60,869 nt of DNA from Candidatus Zambryskibacteria bacterium RIFCSPLOWO2_01_FULL_39_39 (GCA_001823925.1 MHWB01000002.1:1-60869), one strand, 5' to 3'. Positions 40,706 to 49,480 are shown, numbered from the stretch's first letter. The notes: a model not told the origin generated them from the letters alone. Program-made: numbers and translations.

Positions 40706-41377
40706 ATGATTGAAATAATACCAGCCATAATTCCACCAAGTTTAAACATTGTAAGAGAAAAATTCTCTAAGGTTTTGGGGTTGGTAAAAAAAGTACAGAT
40801 GGATATTGTAGATGGTGAGTATGCTCCAGTTAAGACGTGGCCTTTTGTAGACAAAAACTCTGATGATCTGATGAAAATGGCGCGTGGCGAAGAAAAGTTT
40901 CCCTATATTGATGATTTTATATTAGAAATAGATATGCTGATTTTTCATCCGATTGAATATATAAATGATTTTATTTCACTGGGCGCCAAAAGTTTTGTAA
41001 TTCATATTGACTCAACCGATCATATTGAAGAATGCCTAGATACTATCAAAAATCTGGGGTGCGCGGTTGGCTTGGGGATAAAGCCTTCGGTAGATGTAGA
41101 CCTGCTTCAGCCATTTTTACTAAAAGCAGATTTCGTCCAATTTATGGGTAATGATAAAGTTGGCCATAATGGCATAGAGTTAGATAATTCTGTCATAAAC
41201 AAAATAAAATATTTCCACAAAAAACATCCTTCAACAGCCATTCAGATTGATATTGGGGTAAATGAAGAGACCATCCCAAAACTTAAAGAAGCTGGTGTCT
41301 CTCGTTTTATTTCTGGTTCATATATATTTAATGCTCCTAATATAAAAGAAGCTCTCACCAAACTCCAAAATTTTTAA
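40706..41377 (+). CDS. rpe: Ribulose-phosphate 3-epimerase-like protein
   Basis: 223 residues, TIM barrel. IPAIIPPSL, VQMDIVDGEYAP and VIHIDSTDHIEE are in the expected places; the usual MTV(N/E)PGFGGQ loop is replaced by VQFMGNDKVGHNG, so it is a divergent member. The end SRFISGSYIFNAPNI matches the phosphate-binding strand. Context (rpiB, transketolase) supports the pentose-phosphate role. Confidence 0.8.
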   Translation: MIEIIPAIIPPSLNIVREKFSKVLGLVKKVQMDIVDGEYAPVKTWPFVDKNSDDLMKMARGEEKFPYIDDFILEIDMLIFHPIEYINDFISLGAKSFVIHIDSTDHIEECLDTIKNLGCAVGLGIKPSVDVDLLQPFLLKADFVQFMGNDKVGHNGIELDNSVINKIKYFHKKHPSTAIQIDIGVNEETIPKLKEAGVSRFISGSYIFNAPNIKEALTKLQNF

Positions 41378-41434
41378 TTTATTACTGCTATAATTAACAA
41401 TATACTTCTCTAAATATTAAATTCACAAAATAAA

Positions 41435-42331
41435 ATGCAAAGTTTGAATGATGAAAAAATAAAATGGCTCACGGAGAAGGCTAATGAAATACGGCAGTCT
41501 ATTATAGAAATGCTAATTGAAGCGGGAAGCGGGCACTCTGCGGGGCCACTTGGTATGGCAGATATTTTTACCGCACTTTTCTTTCATATAATGAAGCACG
41601 ATCCGACTAATCCCCTTTGGGCAGAAAGAGACAGACTAATACTTTCAAACGGCCACATTTGCCCTGTACTTTATGCGACGATGGCGCACTCCGGGTATTT
41701 TCCACTAGAAGAACTTAAAACATTAAGGAAGTTTGGTTCACGACTCCAAGGTCATCCACACAGAGAATACTTGCCGTTTATTGAAACATCATCGGGACCT
41801 TTGGGTTTAGGCCTTTCTCAAACAGTCGGGATGTGTTTGGCAGACAGGATTGATCATGGTAAGTATTCAAATAAACAATTTTATTGTTTATTGAGCGATG
41901 GAGAATTGGAAGAAGGTAATACTTGGGAAGGGGTAATGTTGGGTGGTAAAGAGAGGTTGCAAAACATAACGGCAATAATAGATAGAAACAATATTCAAAT
42001 AGAGGGATATACTGAAGACATAATGCCCTTAGAGCCCCTAGCGGATAAATGGAAGGCTTTCAACTGGCATGTGCAGATGATAGACGGACACAACTTTGAT
42101 CAAATAGTCGGGGCAGTCGGTGAGGCGCAAGCTGTTTTTGATAAGCCATCAATCATAATTGCTAACACTATTCCCGGTAAAGGAGTCTCCTTTATGGAAA
42201 GGAGGTGGCAGTGGCATGGCAATCCTCCAGGTAAAGGGCCAGAGGATGTGGTGCCTAAAGAAAGACAGGGTAAAGAGGCCATCAAAGAACTCCGCACCCT
42301 AGGTGGTAAAATAAAATCCGAACATGAATAA
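41435..42331 (+). CDS. Transketolase, N-terminal (TPP-binding) subunit
   Basis: 298 residues. SGHSAGPLGMADIFTALFF, GHICPVLYATMA, GPLGLGLSQTVGMCLADR and SDGELEEGNTWEG (TPP/Mg site) match the first half of transketolase. It works with the C-terminal subunit encoded next. Split transketolases are common in archaea and reduced bacteria. A palindromic repeat fills the gap to the partner. Confidence 0.95.
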   Translation: MQSLNDEKIKWLTEKANEIRQSIIEMLIEAGSGHSAGPLGMADIFTALFFHIMKHDPTNPLWAERDRLILSNGHICPVLYATMAHSGYFPLEELKTLRKFGSRLQGHPHREYLPFIETSSGPLGLGLSQTVGMCLADRIDHGKYSNKQFYCLLSDGELEEGNTWEGVMLGGKERLQNITAIIDRNNIQIEGYTEDIMPLEPLADKWKAFNWHVQMIDGHNFDQIVGAVGEAQAVFDKPSIIIANTIPGKGVSFMERRWQWHGNPPGKGPEDVVPKERQGKEAIKELRTLGGKIKSEHE

Positions 42332-42376
42332 ACCTCACCCCCAACCCCTCTCCTAAATTCAGGAGAGGGGAGGAAG
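42331..42376. repeat. Extragenic palindrome, CCTCACCCC family, copy 4
   Basis: CCCCTCTCCT-aaattc-AGGAGAGGGG (42345-42370) with the lead CCTCACCCCC. It lies between the two transketolase subunit genes. Confidence 0.75.
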
Positions 42377-42389
42377 AAAAAAAACAATT

Positions 42390-43382
42390 ATGTTAAATAC
42401 AAATTTAAAACTTAATACAAAAATGTTTGATGCGGATATGGAACAGGTGCCAATCAGAAAAGGATTTGGAGAAGGTTTGGTAATTGCGGCAGATAGAGAT
42501 AAAAATGTTATTGGACTTTGCGCAGATCTTACAGAGAGTACCCAAATGCATTTCTTTGCAAAGAAATATCCAGAAAGGTTCGTGCAGGTTGGTGTTGCAG
42601 AACAAAACTTGGTAACGGTAGCAAGTGGTATGGCGGCGATGGGTAAGATCCCTTTCACTTCTTCCTATGCAATGTTTAGTCCAGGAAGAAATTGGGAACA
42701 GATACGCACAACGATTTGTTATAACGACAGGAAGGTTGTGATCGTGGGAAGCCACGCTGGTATCTCTGTCGGTCCTGACGGTGGTACCCACCAAGCGATT
42801 GAAGATATTGCCTTGATGCGAGTTTTACCAAATATGACAGTTATATCTCCTTGCGACGCAATAGAAGCAAAGAAGGCAACAATTGCAATTGCAAAAACAA
42901 AAGAGCCGACATACATAAGACTAGCAAGAGAAAAAACTCCAATCATAACAAGCGAGGATACTCCTTTTGAAATAGGTAAGGCGCAAGTTTTCTTTGCACC
43001 CCCAATGACTCCACAAGTGGGCATCGTAGCGACTGGAGCTTTGGTCCATAAGGCTATAGTAGCGGCTCAAAATTTTGCAGAAAAAGGCATCTCAGTAAAA
43101 GTCTTAAATATTTCAAGTATTAGACCTCTTGATTTTGAAGCTATTATCAATTTAGCCAAAGAAGCCGGCGCGATAGTGAGTGTAGAGGAACATCAGATAG
43201 TTGGCGGTTTTGGATCTGCGGTTGCTGAAGTATTGGTCCAAAATTATCCAGTACCGATGGAGCTTATTGGTGTGCATGATAAATTTGGTCAGTCTGGTAC
43301 TCCAGATGAACTTCTAGAGCATTACCATATGGGCATCTCTCATATTGAAAAAGCAGTAGAAAAGGTTTTAGGGAGAAAATAA
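42390..43382 (+). CDS. Transketolase, C-terminal subunit
   Basis: 330 residues. Pyrimidine-binding and C-terminal transketolase domains: FVQVGVAEQNLVTVASGMAAMGKIPFTSSYAMF, GSHAGISVGPDGGTHQAIEDIALMRVLPNM, and VEEHQIVGGFGSAVAEVL. It combines with the N-terminal subunit to move two-carbon units between sugar phosphates. Confidence 0.95.
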   Translation: MLNTNLKLNTKMFDADMEQVPIRKGFGEGLVIAADRDKNVIGLCADLTESTQMHFFAKKYPERFVQVGVAEQNLVTVASGMAAMGKIPFTSSYAMFSPGRNWEQIRTTICYNDRKVVIVGSHAGISVGPDGGTHQAIEDIALMRVLPNMTVISPCDAIEAKKATIAIAKTKEPTYIRLAREKTPIITSEDTPFEIGKAQVFFAPPMTPQVGIVATGALVHKAIVAAQNFAEKGISVKVLNISSIRPLDFEAIINLAKEAGAIVSVEEHQIVGGFGSAVAEVLVQNYPVPMELIGVHDKFGQSGTPDELLEHYHMGISHIEKAVEKVLGRK

Positions 43383-43464
43383 TGTTATGAAATGTGACCA
43401 AAAGTAATCCACAGGTGGATTTGCTCCACAGGACAAAAGTGTTATTTTGATTAAGGAATCTTCA

Positions 43465-43524
43465 GAGGGGGAGAGAGCAAGGAGGTGGTCCAAAAGAGGT
43501 ATCTCTAAAATTTCTCTCCCCCTC
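43465..43524. repeat. 12-bp perfect stem hairpin after transketolase
   Basis: GAGGGGGAGAGA (43465-43476) pairs exactly with TCTCTCCCCCTC (43513-43524), enclosing a GGAGGTGG segment. Confidence 0.7.
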
Positions 43525-43544
43525 ACGGAAAAGTGAGAACACAG

Positions 43545-43568
43545 GCATCGTGAAAACGGTGCTTTTTA
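43545..43568 (+). terminator. Terminator of the sugar-phosphate operon
   Basis: GCATCGT (43545-43551) pairs with ACGGTGC (43556-43562), one wobble, GNRA-like loop gaaa, then TTTTT. Confidence 0.8.
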
Positions 43569-44579
43569 CATTATTTTTTGTGGGCGGAAGTCTTGGGGAG
43601 CTTTGGATAAAAATTTGAGTATTTCTTCTTGAGTGAGAAGCCCTTTTTGAGCGCCAACATATTGAACCACCGACATTGAATTTATTGGCGCCCAGAGAAA
43701 GGCATCAAACAAAGATTTACCCAAAGCGATAGCAGAGGTAAAGGTTGCCGAAAATGCATCCCCGGCGCCAGTACGATCATAAGGAGGTTTCTCATCTGGA
43801 AACGTTGGCATAAAAAAACTTTCATAACCATCATAGGCATAAGCACCCTTGGGTCCATCAGTGATGACGACAACATTTGGCCCTAAGTCGTGCATTTCTT
43901 TTAGTAAATTTTTGACATCTTGTTCGCCTCCTTTATTTAAAATATTTTTTGCTTCTTCAACATTGCAAAAGAATATATCAGAGCGACTATATAAATCTTT
44001 CAAATTTTCAATTCCCATTTTCATCTGAAAAGTGCCCGGCTGAAAAGCAAACTTTATATCTTGATTCTGACGTAAGTACTCGGCAATCTGCCTATGATAA
44101 TCTAGAGAATTTTCTCCAACAGAAGACAAGTAAACCCATTTGGGACTACCAATGTCTCCCAGTTTATAATCGTATTCGTGATGTTTTACTAAAATAGTAC
44201 GGTCCGATTCAAACCATAAAACATAGTGGTAATTTGTTTCTTTGTCTTTATGTACAGAAACAAAATGGGTGGCCACTTTGTTATTTTTTAAGGTGGCGAT
44301 GCATTCGTGGCCATTATGATCATCACCCAGATTAGTTACCAAAGCAGAACTTAATCCTAATCTAGAGGCGCAGACAGCTGCGTTGGCGCTATTGCCAACG
44401 GCTTTTACTTCTTCTACAAATTCATAAGGCACTTTGTCTCCAAATCTTAAAGCGAGCTCGCACTTTTTGCCACTCTCATCGCAAATCGTTTTGGCATCTT
44501 TCAATCTAATAAAAGCGTCGGTAGTGATATCACCAATAGAGATAAAATCAAAATCTTTGTGTATATTTAAAAAATCCAT
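43566..44579 (-). CDS. PfkB-family carbohydrate kinase
   Basis: 337 residues. Substrate-binding GNSANAAVCASRLGL, ATP-site NVVVITDGPKGAYAYDG, and catalytic DRTGAGDAFSATF (Asp in GAGD) are intact. The family phosphorylates ribose, fructose-6-phosphate, nucleosides and others; the neighbours suggest a sugar phosphate, possibly closing glycolysis or nucleoside salvage, but the substrate cannot be read from sequence. Confidence 0.9.
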   Translation of the reverse strand: MDFLNIHKDFDFISIGDITTDAFIRLKDAKTICDESGKKCELALRFGDKVPYEFVEEVKAVGNSANAAVCASRLGLSSALVTNLGDDHNGHECIATLKNNKVATHFVSVHKDKETNYHYVLWFESDRTILVKHHEYDYKLGDIGSPKWVYLSSVGENSLDYHRQIAEYLRQNQDIKFAFQPGTFQMKMGIENLKDLYSRSDIFFCNVEEAKNILNKGGEQDVKNLLKEMHDLGPNVVVITDGPKGAYAYDGYESFFMPTFPDEKPPYDRTGAGDAFSATFTSAIALGKSLFDAFLWAPINSMSVVQYVGAQKGLLTQEEILKFLSKAPQDFRPQKIM

Positions 44580-44660
44580 TTGATATTTAAAGTTCGATCT
44601 TTATTATACACCGCTAATAATTTTTAAAAAATAAAAATATGATAATATGTGGATACCATT

Positions 44661-45533
44661 ATGATAAAAAGTTTACGCGAATACATAAAAGAGGCGGAAG
44701 AAAAAAAGGTGGCCATCGGACATTTTAATATTTCTGATTCCCTCGGTTTTTGGGCAGTGGTCAATGCTTCAAAAAAATTAAACTTGCCGGTTATTATTGG
44801 AGTCTCTGAAGGGGAAAGAGATTTTATTGGAGTAAAGCAAATAAAAGCTTTAGTAGATACCTTAAAGGCAGATGGCTTACCTGTATTTCTAAACGCAGAT
44901 CACACTTATTCGGTAGAAAAAATAAAAGAGGTGGTAGATGCGGGGTTTGACGCCGCTATTATAGACGGCGCAGAGCTTTCTTTTGAAGAAAATTTGAAGA
45001 TGACCAAAGAGTCTGTTGCCTATAAAAATTCTACAAATCCAGAAATGATTATAGAGGCAGAGCTCGGCTTCATAGGCAAGTCCTCCAAAATTTGGGACGA
45101 AGTGCCGACGGGCGCCGCTTCATCTGACGCTGTACTTACCAAAAAAGAAGAAGCAAGTGAGTTTGTAAAAGAAACTGGCGTAGATTTATTTGCGCCGGCA
45201 GTTGGCAATATCCACGGCATGGCAAAAAATTTAAAAGTAAATTTTGAGAAGTTAAATATAGAAAGAATTAGGGTTTTGCGCGAGGCAACTGGTGTCCCTT
45301 TAGTGCTCCATGGTGGCTCGGGTATAACTGATGAAGAGTTTAAATTAGCTATCGGGGCAGGTATTTCTATTATTCATATAAATACCGAGATAAGACTCGC
45401 TTATAAACAAGGTCTTCAAAGATCTTTCTCTGACTCTCCAGATGAAATTGCTCCTTACAAATTCCTCAAACCCGCCAGAGATGGAATGCAGGCTGTAGTA
45501 GAAAAGCGTCTTGCCTTGTTCAATAATTTGTAA
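44661..45533 (+). CDS. fba: Class II fructose-bisphosphate aldolase
   Basis: About 290 residues from ATG 44661 (a GTG 12 bases earlier is possible). Zinc-binding histidines are in LNADHTYSV, GNIHGMAK and VLHGGSGI; the substrate loop is INTEIRLAY. It splits or forms fructose-1,6-bisphosphate. Together with gap and transketolase it gives a route between hexose and pentose phosphates. Confidence 0.93.
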   Translation: MIKSLREYIKEAEEKKVAIGHFNISDSLGFWAVVNASKKLNLPVIIGVSEGERDFIGVKQIKALVDTLKADGLPVFLNADHTYSVEKIKEVVDAGFDAAIIDGAELSFEENLKMTKESVAYKNSTNPEMIIEAELGFIGKSSKIWDEVPTGAASSDAVLTKKEEASEFVKETGVDLFAPAVGNIHGMAKNLKVNFEKLNIERIRVLREATGVPLVLHGGSGITDEEFKLAIGAGISIIHINTEIRLAYKQGLQRSFSDSPDEIAPYKFLKPARDGMQAVVEKRLALFNNL

Positions 45534-45574
45534 AATTTCACTAAAAGATATACTATCTGCTACAGGAGAAAACT

Positions 45575-45730
45575 ATGACTACGGTCAAAATGAGTGTATC
45601 CGTTGATGAGGAAGTACACGATAGATTAAAGCATCACAGCATAGAGGTTAAGGAAACCCGTTCAGTCTCTCGTTGGAAAGGCACTGAAACAGATGTTGTT
45701 CCCCGACGACGGTTCAGATCCAGAGATTGA
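45575..45730 (+). CDS. Small ORF with ribbon-helix-helix-like start
   Basis: 51 residues (KMSVSVDEEVHDRLKHH then a basic tail). The first 20 residues resemble an RHH DNA-binding strand and helix. An AGGAG ribosome site precedes it. It overlaps the next small ORF by 38 bases in a different frame. It could be an antitoxin-like protein or one half of a frameshifted gene; no partner toxin is seen. Confidence 0.4.
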   Translation: MTTVKMSVSVDEEVHDRLKHHSIEVKETRSVSRWKGTETDVVPRRRFRSRD

Positions 45731-45845
45731 GCACTGCTTACGTAAATTAAGAGAAGCTCTTCTTGAACTGAAAAAGGAGAATCAAAAAGATTTGAACTTC
45801 ATGATTGATCTTCTCACGGCGGTAGCGAAAACAAAAGCTCGTTGA
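45693..45845 (+). CDS. Small helical ORF overlapping the RHH-like ORF
   Basis: 50 residues, strongly helical (EIEHCLRKLREALLELKKENQKDLNFMIDLLTAVAKTKAR). No ribosome site of its own is evident. It either follows by translational coupling or is the C-terminal part of one gene broken by a shift. A short terminator hairpin follows. Confidence 0.35.
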   Translation: MLFPDDGSDPEIEHCLRKLREALLELKKENQKDLNFMIDLLTAVAKTKAR

Positions 45846-45889
45846 GGATCATTCTGGCCGACTGTCTCTTCTTGAATTTCAAAAACCCG

Positions 45890-45921
45890 CCAGATGCCTA
45901 AAAAGTATCTGGTATTCTTTT
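45890..45921 (+). terminator. Short terminator
   Basis: CCAGAT (45890-45895) pairs with ATCTGG (45907-45912), then a T-rich tail. Confidence 0.5.
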
Positions 45922-45979
45922 AAAAATAAAAAACTCACCTACCATGTCTTGAATAAAGTGGGTGAGTTGTCTCAGCGTT

Positions 45980-46474
45980 TCAAACTACTTGAAATTTTGG
46001 CTGATTCTCAAGTTCCGGGTAAAGCCCCGGTTTTGAAATATCAATCGCCTCAATATCTTCACGAGCTACAAAAATCTCTTTACCTTCATATCCACGTCCG
46101 TACATCTCTTTTGCCAACCAGAAAGTGTAGCTCATCGATGCTGAACCATCGAACTGTCCACTGGTGTCAAAGCTGTTTCCTCTATAATGTCCATAATGGA
46201 GACTAAATCCAAGTTCCGCCCCCATTGCGTGCAAAATTTGGGTGAGATGTGTGTCGCAGTTGCAACTGTTAAACGTATCAACAGAACGTCCAATCTGCCT
46301 AACTTCCTCTTCCGTATAACCATTCTGATCCTGGTTTAAGGTGATATGCACCTCTCTGGTCAGTTTTTCAGAGTGGTCAATAAGGAGTGCTACCAACTGT
46401 TTAGCCGTAACACTTGCTATTTTGGATCTGAAGATCAAGTATTTCAAAGACGCAATTTGCTTGTCTGTAAACAT
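45980..46474 (-). CDS. Uncharacterised soluble protein
   Basis: About 164 residues from ATG 46474. The GTG at 46495 lies in the promoter -10 region, so it is rejected. Not recognised. The first 60 residues are helical (DKQIASLKYLIFRSKIASVTAKQLVALLI). The rest has cysteines (FNSCNCDTHL) and aromatic-rich stretches (LHYGHYRGNSFD, YTFWLAKEMYGRGYEG). It is an independent single-gene unit. Confidence 0.55.
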   Translation of the reverse strand: MFTDKQIASLKYLIFRSKIASVTAKQLVALLIDHSEKLTREVHITLNQDQNGYTEEEVRQIGRSVDTFNSCNCDTHLTQILHAMGAELGFSLHYGHYRGNSFDTSGQFDGSASMSYTFWLAKEMYGRGYEGKEIFVAREDIEAIDISKPGLYPELENQPKFQVV

Positions 46475-46495
46475 GGCTTGTAAACCTCTGGCCAC

Positions 46496-46523
46496 AAGAT
46501 AGCATACTAAGGTGATGAGTCAA
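46496..46523 (-). promoter_or_regulatory. Promoter of the 45980-46474 gene
   Basis: Minus-strand TTGACT (46523-46518), 16-base spacer, TATCTT (46501-46496). Confidence 0.6.
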
Positions 46524-46593
46524 TAGTTTCGGCATGCATCAAAAAATAATGAAATTTGTAATTTTAAATCTGAAATGCTAAGATGGTCCAGTC

Positions 46594-47250
46594 ATGACCA
46601 TAAATATAAAAGCTGAAAAAAGAGAAAAAATAGGGAAACTGGCAAGCCTAAGGAAAGAAGGTTTGATGCCGGCAGTTTTTTATGGACACAAAAAGGAATC
46701 TACTCCAATTCAAATTAAAAAAAGTGAGTTTTTGAAAGCATGGAAAAATGCCGGTGAATCCACGGTAATAAAACTGGATACTCCAGATGGAGAAGTGGAA
46801 GCCCTTATCCATGAAGTTGATTTTGATCCGATAACATCTGAGCCAAGACATGCTGACTTTTATGTTTTTGAAAGGGGGCATAAAGTAGAAATTGCTGTAC
46901 CACTTGAATTTACAGGTATCTCTCCGGCTGTCAAGGATTTGGGAGGAGTCCTTATGAAAATATTATATGAAATAAAAGTAAAAGCAGAGCCTTCAAATTT
47001 GCCACACCAAGTTCTCGTTGATATTTCTTCTATTCTAGAACTTGAAGGCCAAATATTAGCCAAAGAGGTTAGCTTACCAAAAGGAGTAGAACTTATGGAA
47101 AATCCAGATGAGGTGATAGTCGCCGTTGCCACTCCAAAGGCAGAAAAGGTAGAAGAAGTAGCTCCAGTTGACCTATCTCAAATAGAAGTTGAAAAGAAAG
47201 GCAAGAAGGAGGAGGAAGAAGGGGGAGAGAATCCAGAATCTGGAAGCTAG
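46594..47250 (+). CDS. rplY: Ribosomal protein bL25 (CTC form)
   Basis: 218 residues. The 5S-rRNA-binding domain (LRKEGLMPAVFYGHKKESTPIQIKKSEF, HEVDFDPITSEPRHADFYVF) is followed by the TL5/CTC domain and an acidic/lysine-rich tail. It opens a block of translation genes. Confidence 0.95.
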   Translation: MTINIKAEKREKIGKLASLRKEGLMPAVFYGHKKESTPIQIKKSEFLKAWKNAGESTVIKLDTPDGEVEALIHEVDFDPITSEPRHADFYVFERGHKVEIAVPLEFTGISPAVKDLGGVLMKILYEIKVKAEPSNLPHQVLVDISSILELEGQILAKEVSLPKGVELMENPDEVIVAVATPKAEKVEEVAPVDLSQIEVEKKGKKEEEEGGENPESGS

Positions 47251-47281
47251 AATCTAGAAAGTTTGATACAATAAAAAGTGT

Positions 47282-48670
47282 ATGAATTTAAAAAGATGCA
47301 TCTTTTTTGTTTTGCTGGCTTCTGGCTTCTGGCTTCTGGCTTCTAATTCTGCTTCTGCAGAATTAACTGAGGCTCAAATACAAGAACAGGAAGCTAAGTG
47401 GCGGAGCGAACTTGCGGCTACCGAGAAAGAGATAGCCGAGTGGGAGTCTGTATTATCAAAAACCAAACAAGGTACCGCCTCACTTCAAAGGGACGCATCT
47501 ATTTTGCAAGCAAAAATCAGTGAAGCCAAAGCTTTTATAAAAAAGAGGCAAATACAAATAGAACAATTGACTCGCGACATAGGTCTTAAAACTAAAACCA
47601 TCAATGAGTTGGAAGCAAAAGTAAACAGAGGCAAAGAGTCTCTGGCTGGAATCCTGCGTTCAACCAATGAGATAGATTCATATTCACTCGCAGAAGTAAT
47701 GCTTTCCAATAAAAATTTGTCACAGTTTTTTGAAGATATTGACTCTTATAATTCAATTAAGGCATCTCTAGAGACTCAATTTAAAGAAATAAGAGAATTG
47801 CAAGGCAAAACAGATAGTGAAAGAAAGATTCTTGATGAAAAAAGAATCGCCGAGGCAGATACTAAAGCTAAAATAGAGGCTGATAAAAAAAGAGTAGAAT
47901 TGGACGAAAAAGAAAAACAAAGACTCATAACCATAAACAAAACTCAAGAGAAAACTTATGGCCAGGTTATAGCCGAGAAACAAAAAAAGGCCGCCCAGAT
48001 CAGAGCCGCCTTGTTTGCTTTGCGTGATACCGAAGGTATAGCATTTGGCGATGCTTTAAAATATGCCACACTAGCGTCTGGTAAGACAGGAGTAAGACCA
48101 GCGCTTATACTTGCCATCCTGACCCAAGAGTCAGATTTGGGTAAAAATCAAGGATCTTGTCTCATAAATAATCTAGAAACAGGGGATGGTGCTGGTAAAA
48201 ATACAGGCACTTTGTTTGAAAAAGTAATGAAATCGCCAAGAGACACTGCGCCATTTAAAGAAATTACCGATAGATTAGGTAAGGATTGGAAGATGACACC
48301 AGTCTCTTGCCCACCAGGTACCAAATGGACCGCAAGTAGAGGCTATGGTGGTGCTATGGGTCCATCACAATTTATACCTTCCACTTGGGAACTTTTTAAA
48401 AATAAACTTGGTAGTAGTTTAGGACTTGATGGGGATAGTGTAAATCCTTGGAATCCAGAACACGCCATATTGGCTACCGCAGTATATATGGCAGATCTAG
48501 GAGCAAGCAGTGGTGGCTACACCGCAGAGAGAAATGCCGCTTGTAAATATTATTCTGGTAGGTCATGTAGAGTGGGTGGAGGACCTGCAAATACTTTTTA
48601 CGGTAATCAAGTCTTAGCCAAAGCCGAAAACATACAACTTACAATGATTGATCCATTGGAGGGATTTTAA
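47282..48670 (+). CDS. Coiled-coil lytic transglycosylase
   Basis: 462 residues. A signal peptide is encoded partly by a 7-bp tandem repeat. A long coiled coil (about 25-240) is followed by an SLT-type domain: catalytic Glu about 283 in ILTQESDLG, then GYGGAMGPSQFIPSTWELFKN and AVYMADLGASSGGYTAERNAACKYYSG. This EnvC-like coiled coil plus transglycosylase layout suggests peptidoglycan cutting during division or envelope growth. Confidence 0.9.
   Translation: MNLKRCIFFVLLASGFWLLASNSASAELTEAQIQEQEAKWRSELAATEKEIAEWESVLSKTKQGTASLQRDASILQAKISEAKAFIKKRQIQIEQLTRDIGLKTKTINELEAKVNRGKESLAGILRSTNEIDSYSLAEVMLSNKNLSQFFEDIDSYNSIKASLETQFKEIRELQGKTDSERKILDEKRIAEADTKAKIEADKKRVELDEKEKQRLITINKTQEKTYGQVIAEKQKKAAQIRAALFALRDTEGIAFGDALKYATLASGKTGVRPALILAILTQESDLGKNQGSCLINNLETGDGAGKNTGTLFEKVMKSPRDTAPFKEITDRLGKDWKMTPVSCPPGTKWTASRGYGGAMGPSQFIPSTWELFKNKLGSSLGLDGDSVNPWNPEHAILATAVYMADLGASSGGYTAERNAACKYYSGRSCRVGGGPANTFYGNQVLAKAENIQLTMIDPLEGF
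47317..47344 (+). repeat. Four tandem copies of GGCTTCT in a signal peptide
   Basis: The unit GGCTTCT repeats exactly at 47317, 47324, 47331 and 47338. The unit length is not a multiple of three, so gain or loss of one copy shifts the frame at the start of the transglycosylase gene. Confidence 0.9.
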
Positions 48671-48703
48671 CCCCACCCCTAGCCCCTCCCCAAAGGGGAG
48701 GGG
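48670..48703. repeat. Extragenic palindrome, CCTCACCCC family, copy 5
   Basis: CCCCTCCCC-aaa-GGGGAGGGG with the lead CCCCACCCC, directly after the transglycosylase stop. Confidence 0.7.
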
Positions 48704-48808
48704 AATAAGAAAAAAGTAAGTCATTTTTGACCTCTTTCCAAAATACAGCTTTAAATAAGGCTATTCTGGCATTCATCAAAACAAAATATAAATTATCCAC
48801 AATTTTAC

Positions 48809-48836
48809 TTGACAATTTCTGTAAGTTTGGTATCAT
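48809..48836 (+). promoter_or_regulatory. Promoter of the RNA candidate before rpmE
   Basis: TTGACA (48809-48814), 16-base spacer, TATCAT (48831-48836). Confidence 0.55.
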
Positions 48837-48842
48837 TAATAG

Positions 48843-49134
48843 TGGAATGACTAGTAGTGAGAAAGGCGGTGTCGTAAAGTTGACCTCTGTGAGAATCGCT
48901 GATACCCCACATGTCAATTAAGTATGAAGAATTAAGTAGAAGCCAGTTTGGCAGAAACTGAATAACAATGTCTAAGTCGGATATCTTGGGAGTTGTTTGC
49001 AAAAAAACCCAGGACCGCAAAAAACTGCCATTTAGAGCTCTTTCAAGGAAAAACCAAAAAGGCCATGATCACACAGGTTCCCTCGTCCTCTTCAGAGGAT
49101 CGCAGGAATTCCAACCACCTGATCACGGCCTTTT
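48843..49134 (+). ncRNA. Candidate structured RNA or rpmE leader, ~290 nt
   Basis: This stretch has a promoter but no frame with a convincing ribosome site or protein-like sequence (the longest candidates are 24 and 64 codons). It ends in a strong hairpin: AAAAGGCCATGATCA (49057-49071) against TGATCACGGCCTTTT (49120-49134), enclosing TCCTC-ttca-GAGGA. The T-run comes about 50 bases before rpmE, so it may be a regulated leader terminator or a separate RNA gene. It lacks the conserved marks of RNase P RNA or tmRNA. Confidence 0.4.
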
Positions 49135-49184
49135 CTATTTATACAATTTGCATAAAATTTAAAGTTTGGTATATTAATACAGCA

Positions 49185-49418
49185 ATGAAAACAGAAATTC
49201 ACCCACAATATTATATAGATGCCAAAGTAAGCTGTTCTTGCGGTAATAAATTTACCGTTGGTTCAACTCAAAAAGAAATCAAAGTAGAAATTTGTAGCGC
49301 TTGCCACCCATTCTTTACAGGCAATGAAAAGGTGATTGATGCCGCTGGTAGAGTAGAAAGATTTAAAGTCAGAAAGGCTGCGGCCACTAAAACTCCTAAA
49401 ACTAAATCAAAGAAATAA
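49185..49418 (+). CDS. rpmE: Ribosomal protein bL31
   Basis: 77 residues from [20 protein letters not shown]. The zinc-binding CSCG...[10 protein letters not shown] pattern is complete, so this is the C+ form. A basic tail ([14 protein letters not shown]) follows. The longer frame upstream would read through the hairpin and is rejected. Confidence 0.96.
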   Translation: MKTEIHPQYYIDAKVSCSCGNKFTVGSTQKEIKVEICSACHPFFTGNEKVIDAAGRVERFKVRKAAATKTPKTKSKK

Positions 49419-49425
49419 ATTAATA

Positions 49426-49473
49426 ACCTCTCCCAAACCCCTCCCTTTTGGGGAGGGGTGAAGGGGTGGGGTG
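49426..49473. repeat. Extragenic palindrome, CCTCACCCC family, copy 6
   Basis: CCCCTCCC-tttt-GGGGAGGGG flanked by CCTCTCCC and GGGGTGGGGTG, eight bases before the prfA start. Confidence 0.75.
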
Positions 49474-49480
49474 TATCTTT

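Noticed and set aside
48843-49134. RNase P RNA or tmRNA
   Set aside because: The conserved GAGGAAAGTC-type core of RNase P and the tRNA-like ends of tmRNA are absent.
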